Shown: positions 6,535-14,405 of the stretch, piece after piece
How the letters are laid out: each line of letters begins with the position of its first letter
Numbering within the stretch: position 1 is the first letter of the stretch
Source of the DNA: JAAYWY01 sp050945275
GTDB taxonomy: Bacteria > Bacillota > DTU030 > DUMP01
Reading direction: 5' to 3'
DNA: 21,985 nucleotides
Assembly: GCA_050945275.1 (NCBI GenBank)
Contig: JBMNSQ010000014.1
Coordinates: forward strand, 1-21,985
The notes under the pieces: generated by a model
Told to the model about the DNA's origin: nothing
Seen by the model: the letters and a program-made list of their open reading frames with translations, nothing else
Databases searched by the model: none
Position numbers and translations under genes: made by a program

Positions 6535-8103
6535 TTATTGTTGAGGCAAATCACGTGAGATCACTTGCCAGTGACCATCGTTTTCTAGACTAAGTTGGTA
6601 GCGGATATCTTGGGGGCTTTTGTTTTTGTTTTGGGTATAGATCAGTGTTGCTTGTACGTTATTATCAGAGTCCAGGGAGAGGGAGATGTCTTTTAGGGTG
6701 CAACTTTGGTCGAGCCCATGATAAACAGCTTCGGCACTGTAAAACACCTGACACGTAACGGGTCCTTTGCTTAGGCCTTCCCACCAAAAGAGAGCATGGG
6801 CTACTGGGTTAGATGGTTGGTCTGCTGGAGCATAATCGGCAGCGATCACCCGCAGCCGCTCTTTCCCCAGGGTTTGACTGACGTATTGTATATTAATGTT
6901 ATGTTCCTTTGCAAATTGGCCTAGTTCGGCAATACCTTCGGTTCGTTTATCTGGGGCTAAGTGGCTTAGATAATCTGCTAAGGTATGGGTAAGCGAAACG
7001 GCTCCGGCCCGTTCCAGAGCCAAGGTAGGAAGAAGCCAGCTGGGATCGGTATCAACCGCCCTTTTATAGTCTGCCTTGGCGGCATTTGCGGTTATACCGG
7101 ACAATTTTTCTTTGATCCGGCCTAATCCATAGAGGGCTCGTGCTTTATGGCGGCGATCGATTCCTTCCGGATCAAAACTTGCCAGCTCAAGATAAGCCTT
7201 AAGTGCGTCCTGCAATTTTCCTTGAGCCAGCAAAACATCGCCTTTAAGTACCGCCAGGGCACCTGGTGGATACGGTGAAGGTTCGAAGTCCTCGGCTCGG
7301 GCAATAGATTTGAGGGCATCTTCTAACCGGCCACTTTTTAATTGGGCATCGGCTAGGTAGTACCATAAACTAGAATGATCTGGCATGGCTAGTACTTGCT
7401 GCTCATAGTACTCAACTACCTTAGGAAAGTAGTCGCGATAAATATCAATAGCAGGGAACAATTTTCCTAGGGCATATCGGTACACTTCCACTTCATAAGC
7501 ATTGTTGTTCACCTGGTTCCAGACGGCAAGCTTGGTTTTACCATCGCAGCCATAGTCACCAGGGAAGTTGATGATATCAAGCCGGTGGTAAGGTAGCTCA
7601 GTTAGAGTTCTGACTTCGTTATGTAGGGTTACTATGTTAAGCTGATTGCCAGCGTCAGAGCCTAAACCCCAACCCACTAATAGCTCTGGTGTGCCATTAC
7701 CGGTTATATCGGCCAGATGAAGTAGCGTTAGCCCTGGTCCTTCACCACGACCTTCCCATAGCTTGCTCCAGTGGCCGTTTTCCTGTTTCAACACCAGTAC
7801 GCCGACGGTAGCCTCACCAACACGGTATCCGGCGATTAGCTCTGGCACACCGTCATTATCCAGATCAGCCTGTTGCACCAGCGGCGGCGGGGTTAAGTTT
7901 ATGCCGTCTTGTGAGGGTTGGATTAAAAACCCTCCTTGAGGCAGATATTGCTGAAAGGCTTTTTTCCATTGGGACAAGTCCTTCGTTTCTTCGTTTCCTG
8001 GTTCAGATCCCATCGTTGGCAGGTTTTGGCAGCCGCTGACCAAAAGAATTATAATCAATAAAGTTAGCACGAGATGCTGCAACCTGTTATGTTTTTGTAC
8101 CAT
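6535..8103 (-). CDS. Lipoprotein with FG-GAP/VCBS-like and TPR-like segments
   Basis: A 522-residue predicted lipoprotein. The N-terminus is basic, then hydrophobic (residues 10-22), ending in the lipobox LVSGC with the lipidated Cys at 25. Residues about 75-195 hold FG-GAP/VCBS-like units: QADLDNDGVPELIAGY and LADITGNGTPELLVGW show the DxDxDG-xPE pattern that binds calcium in such folds. Residues about 225-360 look like TPR repeats (LWYYLADAQLKSGRLEDALKS; LKGDVLLAQGKLQDALKAY; ARALYGLGRIKE). Residues 370-522 were not recognised. The ATG has AGAGGTG 8 nt upstream. It is divergent from the giant TIG-repeat gene and next to SLH genes, which fits an outer-face envelope assembly role; this is inference from context. 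No enzyme motif was seen. Confidence 0.85.
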   Translation of the reverse strand: MVQKHNRLQHLVLTLLIIILLVSGCQNLPTMGSEPGNEETKDLSQWKKAFQQYLPQGGFLIQPSQDGINLTPPPLVQQADLDNDGVPELIAGYRVGEATVGVLVLKQENGHWSKLWEGRGEGPGLTLLHLADITGNGTPELLVGWGLGSDAGNQLNIVTLHNEVRTLTELPYHRLDIINFPGDYGCDGKTKLAVWNQVNNNAYEVEVYRYALGKLFPAIDIYRDYFPKVVEYYEQQVLAMPDHSSLWYYLADAQLKSGRLEDALKSIARAEDFEPSPYPPGALAVLKGDVLLAQGKLQDALKAYLELASFDPEGIDRRHKARALYGLGRIKEKLSGITANAAKADYKRAVDTDPSWLLPTLALERAGAVSLTHTLADYLSHLAPDKRTEGIAELGQFAKEHNINIQYVSQTLGKERLRVIAADYAPADQPSNPVAHALFWWEGLSKGPVTCQVFYSAEAVYHGLDQSCTLKDISLSLDSDNNVQATLIYTQNKNKSPQDIRYQLSLENDGHWQVISRDLPQQ

Positions 8104-8161
8104 TGTGGTTTCACCTCTTTTTGACTAGGTGTGAATAGATTAACACCACATCCCTATCTAT

Positions 8162-8192
8162 AGTATACAATATTCGGCTGTATTTTAGTGAA
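8162..8192 (-). promoter_or_regulatory. Possible promoter of the lipoprotein gene
   Basis: On the minus strand, TTCACT (plus 8187-8192) and TATACT (plus 8162-8167) are separated by 19 bp. The -10 is good, while the -35 and spacing are poor. Transcription would start near 8155, roughly 50 nt before the ATG. Confidence 0.3.
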
Positions 8193-8268
8193 AATCAACA
8201 AGTAGAAAGAGTACAAGGTTGATAGAGCAGTGTCAAGTTATATGGATATGGGCTAAAGCAATAAGGGT

Positions 8269-8308
8269 TTGACGCCGATAATAAGATTACCGTTAAATTT
8301 GGTAATTA
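8269..8308 (+). promoter_or_regulatory. Probable promoter of the TIG-repeat gene with a flanking inverted repeat
   Basis: TTGACG (8269-8274) and TTAAAT (8293-8298) are separated by 18 bp. The inverted repeat ATTACC (8286-8291) / GGTAAT (8301-8306) brackets the -10 hexamer with a 9-nt gap, as an operator might. The start codon is at 8334, after GTGGAGG (8318-8324). Confidence 0.4.
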
Positions 8309-8333
8309 GAAGGGCCAGTGGAGGCTGATATAG

Positions 8334-11300
8334 ATGATATATTCTAGAAAAAGGATAACAGCTCTTGTGCTTACCCTATTTTTCTTAATAACAATAATAG
8401 AACCGCTGCCAGTATGGGCGGGGGAGGACCCAGTTGGTCCGGTTATTGAAACAGTAACCCCTGCACAGATCTCTAGTGCTGGCGGTACAACTATTACAAT
8501 CAGGGGAACAGGCTTAGATTCAACTACAGAGGTGACCATTGCAGGTCGGACAGCGGATTTTATTAATGTAGAGAGCACCGAGGTCAAAGTAGTGGCTCCC
8601 TATGGTGATGCAGGTACCAGTTGTGTGTTAAAGCTAGTTCGCTCAGATGGTAAGTATGCAGAGGCAACGATAACTTACCGAGAAAGCAAACCTCAAATAA
8701 CAAATGTGATACCGGATTATGGTCCCGTACGCGGTGGGACTGTGATTACCATTGAAGGGATAGAATTAGACGACCGTACATATGAAGATGACAGCTATGG
8801 TATTCATGTTCTGTTCAGAGGGGAACCGGCAACTGTGCTTAAAGTAGAACGGGAAGGAGAAGAATCCAAGGTTAAAGTTAGATTGCCGGAAGGTTCTGTT
8901 GGTAAGGCTATGGTAACTGTTATCAATCCGGACAAAAAGCAGGCCATGTGGGCCAACGAGTTTTTGTATTATGTATCACCTTATATAGAGAGCATTACAC
9001 CTAACTTTGGTTCAACAGGAGGAGGCACCTTAGTAGAAATAAGGGGCGAACACTTGGACCGAACCCAGAAACTATTCTTTGGTGACAGTGATAATGATGA
9101 TAATCAATTAAAACTTATTTCGGGAGAGCCTGAAGAAGCCGGACAATATTCTATTAGTGCTGATGGGAAAACAATTTATGCTAGAACACCGGGTGGTCAA
9201 GGCAAAGTCCCGGTAATAATACAATCAGAAACTGAGCCAGGATCAGGTGAGATCATAGAATTTGAAATGGAGGCTGGTTTTCAATATCGAGATGAACCTA
9301 TCATGCCCAACGTAATAGCAGTAGAGCCCAATGCAGGTAGTGTTGTAGGAGGATATAAAGCTACAATTGTTGGTCAAGATTTTATTTCTGGAGCACAGGT
9401 ATATGTAGGGGAAACCAGAGCAAAGGTTCTGGTTGTGCGTAGCACGGAAATAGAAATAGAGATTCCTGCTGCACCAGATAATCAGGATGGCTGGTATTGT
9501 ATCACAGTGGAAAACCCGGGTGACCACGGGACATTTACCTACAATAATGGCTTCTTATACCAGAAACCAGGCAAGGAGCTATTATTGAACAGAGTGGTTC
9601 CATCTGAAGGCCCCATGGGAGAAACAACAAGAATTATTCTAATGGGCATGAACTTCCCTGCCAAGGAACAGGATAACGTGGGCGTAAAAGTCTACTTTGG
9701 AAGTGAAGATAGAGAAGGTATAAACGTAGAACGTTTAGATTCGACCGGAATTGAGGTTTCGGCTCCAATGTTCTTATCAGACGAATTGGAAGTACCAGTT
9801 ACTGTGATTCTAGAAGTAACTAAGACAGAAAAGAATGGAGAAAACGGAGAAGAAAGTATAACGGTAGTTGAATTAGCGGAGCTGCGCGGTGGTTTTACCT
9901 ATTATCAACCAGTACCTGTGCCTGAATTTGCAACTGCGATTCAGGGAGAAGAGATACCAGTCTTAAACCCAGAAACGGAAAACAACGAAGGCCCGGTGGC
10001 TGGTGGAGTTCCGGTAGAAATTTATGCTAGACGGCTAACAGACAATTTTGAGGTCTATTTTGGACCAGAGATTAGAGAAGACTATCGGGCTCAAGTAGAT
10101 GAAGTAGAGATCCTAGAAGGTGAAGAAGGTGTAAATAAAGTTACAGTTATATTACCGGCAGCACCGGAAGGTAAAGAAGGAGCCGCCCGAGTTTGGCTGG
10201 TAAATCCAGCGGTTAAAGAAGGACGCAAACCCGGTATTGCATATAAGGATTACGGGTTTGTTTATCGTGGAAACAACATGGAGCTATCCAGCGTTCGGCC
10301 AGCAGAAGGTTTGATTAGCGGTGGTAATATAGTAGAGATTGTAGGAACTAACCTTGCCTGGACTGACCATGTTAAAAAGAAGCAATTGCTTCTTGATAGA
10401 ACGGATATCTATTTTGAGGATAATCAAGGGCGGACGGTGGTGACAGATGGCAAGGACATAGAAGTTAAGCCTAGTGGAGAGGAAATTCTCAGATTCATCC
10501 TTCCGCGTTCCACACCGGGTTACAAGAATGTAGTAGTAAAGAATCCGTTCGGCGAACGAACTCTTCAGCGAGCTTTTGAATATAAGCCGATTCCGGGAGA
10601 AGTTTCCATTGAAGAAGTTTTTCCCCTTGTGGGTACAACCCAAGGCGGAACCGAACTGGTAATAAAGGGCGATGGTTTTGAAGAAGGGGATACAGTTCTA
10701 ATTGGGAACAGACCAGCCCAAGATGTAAAAGTTACTTTGGAACAAGTAGCTGAACCTGATAGTGAGGAAGAACTAAGATATCGGACCGTTATTACCTGCA
10801 CTGTACCTACTAATGAACCAGGGGCTTATCCAATAAGAGTGATTAAGAAAAGAGGCGGTAAGGAAGATACATACCGCTACCGATACATTTATGTAAGTAC
10901 ACCGGAGATAACTAGTTTGTCTCCAAATTATGGCACAGCCGATGGTGACACATGGATAGTAGTTAAGGGGAAAGGGTTTCTAAGTAAAGAACAGGTAGAG
11001 GCGTATATAGACGAGGAAAACAAAAAAATAGAACAGGAAAACGAGGAATGTCCATGTGAAGAGCAAATACCAAGATACGAAGTGTCGGACTTGGCGGCTT
11101 CACTGTGGTATAAAGATGGTGGTACACTAACAGAACTAGAATCGCCGGAAGTCGAGTTTATTTCTCCTACGGAAATCGCTTTTAAGACTCCCTCTATTCC
11201 AGTAAAAGATCGGGAGATAAATGTCCATGTAGAAATTATGAATCCCGATGCAGGATTGGCTTCAGAGCACGTGACTTGGGGTAGGGCATACAAAGAGGAT

Positions 11301-14282
11301 GCTTTTACTTATAAAGTTCCTCAGCTAAGTAGGCCAACAATTGAAGAAATCGAACCTGATAAAGGCCCGGTTTCTGGAGGAACAAGAGTACTGCTAACAG
11401 GAAGTAACTTCCGAGAAGATACTACTGTTTATTTTAAGTGGAAGCCAGCAGCTCAGGTTACTCGAATTGGTTATGATAGATTGGAAGTAGTAACGCCGCT
11501 GGCTCCTGCTGAGTGGGTAGGAAAAGAGATTGATGTTGTTGCGGTTAATACCACCGATGGAGGGCAAAGTGGTGTCATACCTTTCTACTACGTTTATCCC
11601 CATACCCGACCCGAATTTCACTCTATTGTACCGAATGAGGGCAGTGTAGACGGAGAAACGTTGGTTGCTATCCGCGGCTATGACCTGGGAATTGTGAAAG
11701 AGGTTGGGTCGGACAGTACTGGTGATGGAGCTTTACCGCCTACGGTATATTTCGACAACGAAAAAGCTACTTCGGTTGAACTAAATGAAGATCGTACTAT
11801 ACTTCGGGTAAAGACACCGCCTCACGCGCCTGGTACAGTGGATGTACGGATTGTAAACCCTGATAGTGCTACGGTTACGGCTAAGAACGTTTATACCTAC
11901 CGCTATATTACGACTGAACCGCGCATACAGACCGTAGAGCCGAAGAGGGGCCGAGCCAGCGGTGGTACACCGGTTGTGATTACCGGTAGTGGCTTTTCTG
12001 CTGGAGCTAGGGTGTACTTTAATGATCAGCCGACCTACGTGGATACGGCCAAGAGTTCGGAGACGGTTCTCTTTGTTTATGCGCCGCCGGGTAAAGCTGG
12101 GGATAAAGCTGATATTACGGTCCTAAACCCGGATGGAGCCAGCGATACTGTGCTGGCACAGTTTGAATATATTCGTGACCCACAACTACAGCCCCGAATA
12201 ACCCAGATTGTGCCTAATAAAGGGCCAGTCACTGGTGGTGCGCTAGTAGATATTTGGGGCGTGAACTTGAAGCATTTACCAGATGAGGGACAAGAGCAAC
12301 TTACTGTTCTATTGGGCCATCAGCCGGTAGAGATTATCAACTCGTTTCCCGATACAGATACCGATAAAGCCAAGGAAGGCTATGTGCAGTACGTGCAAAT
12401 AGCAGTGCCTCCGGCAGAGAAACCAGGCCCGGTGGACGTGTCAGTGGTCAATGCCGACGGTGGTGTATTTACTGTCCCCGATGGTTTTACGTATACTGAC
12501 GTTACAGAGCCCATTGAGATAGATTCCATTGTGCCGAGTAGGGGGCCGTATTTAGTCGCTATTCCGGCTCAGATAGACGGTAGCGGGTTCTTAAGTGGAG
12601 CCAAGGTTTTTTTGGGAGGGCAGGAAATAGCCAGCTGCGAAGTTATAAACGAAGGCACGGCCATTATCTTTACTATCCCGGCAGCACCAGAGCGGGAAGG
12701 TGATCTTAGTTTAGACGTAATAGTGATGAATCCGAGCGGGGCTACGGCTCGGATGGAAAAGGGCTTTACTTATGTGGCCGAACCGCAGAGCGAACCGGAG
12801 ATCATCCAGGTTATACCGGGCAGTGGCCGCACTACTGGCGGCACACCAGTGACGGTTCATGGTCAGGGGTTTGAAGAGTTCATCTTAGCAGATGGCTCTC
12901 GAGAGTTACCGGCGTTATTTTTCGGGAGCCGCCTAGCAACCCAAACTAACTTTTTATCGGAGCAGCAACTTTTGGCCGTTACATCACCCGGTCCTGTAGG
13001 CCCTGTGAATGTTACGGTAATTAACCCCGACGGAGCCATGGCCAAATTGGTGTCCGGCTTTATTTACGAAGATAAACCGGAGCCGGTGATCACTGCTATT
13101 CATCCCACCAGCGGACCCAGCTCGGGTGGGACACAGGTTACCATTAGTGGTAGCCAATTTGATCCTGGTGCCACAGTAATGTTCGGTGATGTAGCTGCCC
13201 AATCAATGTTGCGAAAAAGTGATACTGAGCTTACGGCAGTTACGCCAGAAGGGGATTTAGGATCGGTGGATGTAACAGTTAGCAATCCTGACGGTTCTTC
13301 TTATACCTTGCCTGATGGATTTAGTTACACTGGGCCGCCTAAACCGCCGGCGGGCCTGGAAGCGCGAGCAGTCAGCGCTAACACCATCGAGCTGAAATGG
13401 CTTGCGGCTGCCGGAGGTGTTAGTTACGAAGTTTATGCTGGCGAATCAAGAAGCGATCAGTACTTTCTTGCGTCTACCACCGGTGAAGTCTATGGAGCCC
13501 CCGCACCCCAGCCGGATGAAGAGTCCGTTTTGTATTACTATGTGCAGGACTTGGAACCGGATACCCGTTATTACTTTTCTGTTCGGGCGGTAAATAGAGA
13601 TGGTGTTTCTGATCAAACATGGACTACATCGGCCCGCACTCTAAAACGAAGCGCCCGTGAGCCAGAAGATATACCGGCAGCAACTAATTATACGGTTTCC
13701 GGAAGCGGGACAGCTCACGTGGTAATCACTATCCCACCGGCACTGCTTAGGGATTCTCGGATTCGCCTCGATTTAATGAAGCCAGAATTTGAGAACACAC
13801 GTACGTTTACAATCATTGTGCCAGCAGCGGAGGTAGGTCGGTCTAGCACCATCTATTTATCGGCTCCGCGTTTGAAGCTGGAGTTACCAGTTAGAGCGCT
13901 AAACAGCGTCGAAGTAACGACCCTTAGCCGCCCGGAACGCGAACAGGCATCTGTATCTATCACGGTGGAAGAAGCGCGAGGGTCGGAGGTTACTGCTCTG
14001 CTGAGAAAACTACCTGCTGGCCGGATGGAAGCTACGCCAGTCTATCGTTTAGCAGTTAAGTTAAGTAGCGCAGGTCAGGAGAAGGATTTGGCATGGCTTA
14101 ACGAACGAGTCGCTCTGATCACTAAGTTTGACTTTGCCACTGCTTCTTTGCGGCAGCCAACGCTTCATTACTACGACCCTGTTCGTGATACTTGGACCCC
14201 TGCTGGGTATTTCACTGTCTGGAGTGCGGATGCTGCTTTAGACCGTCCTGGTTATTGGGTTGTCTTAACCCAGGTTATGTAG
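8334..14282 (+). CDS. Giant secreted IPT/TIG-repeat protein with FN3 domain
   Basis: A 1982-residue exported protein. The signal peptide (RKR, hydrophobic 10-25, VWA cleaved after about 29) is clear. I count about 16 IPT/TIG immunoglobulin-like repeats, starting near residues 35, 119, 216, 322, 414, 533, 647, 753, 857, 1000, 1093, 1196, 1286, 1394, 1488 and 1583. Each has the pattern I-x-x-I/V-x-P-x-x-G-x-x-x-G-G-T-x-V-x-I-x-G-x-x-F and ends NPDG...F-x-Y. An FN3-like domain follows (about 1671-1775; IELKW...YYFSVRAVNRDG), then an unassigned domain (1776-1982) ending YYDPVRDTWTPAG and a closing RPGYWVVL strand. No SLH, LPXTG or membrane anchor is seen at the C-terminus. Repeat 9 carries an acidic insert with a CPC motif (906-908). 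Probably an extended cell-surface or adhesive filament; the two SLH genes downstream may anchor it. The ATG has GTGGAGG 9 nt upstream. Confidence 0.92.
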   Translation: MIYSRKRITALVLTLFFLITIIEPLPVWAGEDPVGPVIETVTPAQISSAGGTTITIRGTGLDSTTEVTIAGRTADFINVESTEVKVVAPYGDAGTSCVLKLVRSDGKYAEATITYRESKPQITNVIPDYGPVRGGTVITIEGIELDDRTYEDDSYGIHVLFRGEPATVLKVEREGEESKVKVRLPEGSVGKAMVTVINPDKKQAMWANEFLYYVSPYIESITPNFGSTGGGTLVEIRGEHLDRTQKLFFGDSDNDDNQLKLISGEPEEAGQYSISADGKTIYARTPGGQGKVPVIIQSETEPGSGEIIEFEMEAGFQYRDEPIMPNVIAVEPNAGSVVGGYKATIVGQDFISGAQVYVGETRAKVLVVRSTEIEIEIPAAPDNQDGWYCITVENPGDHGTFTYNNGFLYQKPGKELLLNRVVPSEGPMGETTRIILMGMNFPAKEQDNVGVKVYFGSEDREGINVERLDSTGIEVSAPMFLSDELEVPVTVILEVTKTEKNGENGEESITVVELAELRGGFTYYQPVPVPEFATAIQGEEIPVLNPETENNEGPVAGGVPVEIYARRLTDNFEVYFGPEIREDYRAQVDEVEILEGEEGVNKVTVILPAAPEGKEGAARVWLVNPAVKEGRKPGIAYKDYGFVYRGNNMELSSVRPAEGLISGGNIVEIVGTNLAWTDHVKKKQLLLDRTDIYFEDNQGRTVVTDGKDIEVKPSGEEILRFILPRSTPGYKNVVVKNPFGERTLQRAFEYKPIPGEVSIEEVFPLVGTTQGGTELVIKGDGFEEGDTVLIGNRPAQDVKVTLEQVAEPDSEEELRYRTVITCTVPTNEPGAYPIRVIKKRGGKEDTYRYRYIYVSTPEITSLSPNYGTADGDTWIVVKGKGFLSKEQVEAYIDEENKKIEQENEECPCEEQIPRYEVSDLAASLWYKDGGTLTELESPEVEFISPTEIAFKTPSIPVKDREINVHVEIMNPDAGLASEHVTWGRAYKEDAFTYKVPQLSRPTIEEIEPDKGPVSGGTRVLLTGSNFREDTTVYFKWKPAAQVTRIGYDRLEVVTPLAPAEWVGKEIDVVAVNTTDGGQSGVIPFYYVYPHTRPEFHSIVPNEGSVDGETLVAIRGYDLGIVKEVGSDSTGDGALPPTVYFDNEKATSVELNEDRTILRVKTPPHAPGTVDVRIVNPDSATVTAKNVYTYRYITTEPRIQTVEPKRGRASGGTPVVITGSGFSAGARVYFNDQPTYVDTAKSSETVLFVYAPPGKAGDKADITVLNPDGASDTVLAQFEYIRDPQLQPRITQIVPNKGPVTGGALVDIWGVNLKHLPDEGQEQLTVLLGHQPVEIINSFPDTDTDKAKEGYVQYVQIAVPPAEKPGPVDVSVVNADGGVFTVPDGFTYTDVTEPIEIDSIVPSRGPYLVAIPAQIDGSGFLSGAKVFLGGQEIASCEVINEGTAIIFTIPAAPEREGDLSLDVIVMNPSGATARMEKGFTYVAEPQSEPEIIQVIPGSGRTTGGTPVTVHGQGFEEFILADGSRELPALFFGSRLATQTNFLSEQQLLAVTSPGPVGPVNVTVINPDGAMAKLVSGFIYEDKPEPVITAIHPTSGPSSGGTQVTISGSQFDPGATVMFGDVAAQSMLRKSDTELTAVTPEGDLGSVDVTVSNPDGSSYTLPDGFSYTGPPKPPAGLEARAVSANTIELKWLAAAGGVSYEVYAGESRSDQYFLASTTGEVYGAPAPQPDEESVLYYYVQDLEPDTRYYFSVRAVNRDGVSDQTWTTSARTLKRSAREPEDIPAATNYTVSGSGTAHVVITIPPALLRDSRIRLDLMKPEFENTRTFTIIVPAAEVGRSSTIYLSAPRLKLELPVRALNSVEVTTLSRPEREQASVSITVEEARGSEVTALLRKLPAGRMEATPVYRLAVKLSSAGQEKDLAWLNERVALITKFDFATASLRQPTLHYYDPVRDTWTPAGYFTVWSADAALDRPGYWVVLTQVM

Positions 14283-14304
14283 GGGCGGCCTGTTCTTTAA
14301 GTTG

Positions 14305-14373
14305 TGTAAGGGCAGCCCTCTGCGGCTACCTGAACCCCAGAGCATGTAGGGGCAGCTCTCTGCGGCTGCCCGA
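14305..14373. repeat. Two copies of a 29-nt palindromic repeat
   Basis: Units at 14305-14333 and 14345-14373 share 25 of 29 bases, spaced 40 bp apart. Each begins TGTARGGGCAGC and ends CTGCGGCTRCC. In the second copy GGGCAGC and GCTGCCC pair perfectly around an 8-nt loop; the first has one mismatch. A partial match, TGTAGGGGCGGCC (14279-14291), covers the stop codon of the TIG-repeat gene. The hairpins lack a T-tract, so they are not ordinary terminators. They may be a dispersed REP-like element, or limit read-through between the giant gene and the SLH gene. Confidence 0.7.
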
Positions 14374-14405
14374 TTGTTCCATTATCGCTAAAGGAGAGGA
14401 TCTAA

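Noticed and set aside
10284..10643. 119-codon minus-strand open frame in the TIG gene
   Set aside because: It is antisense to well-conserved TIG repeats, and its sequence has no domain and no good ribosome site; similar antisense frames elsewhere in the cluster were dismissed for the same reason.
8334..14282. Long DNA repeat array or CRISPR suggested by recurrent GGTGG-rich motifs
   Set aside because: The recurrences are diverged codons of the TIG repeats (GGT and similar), with no identical spaced units.
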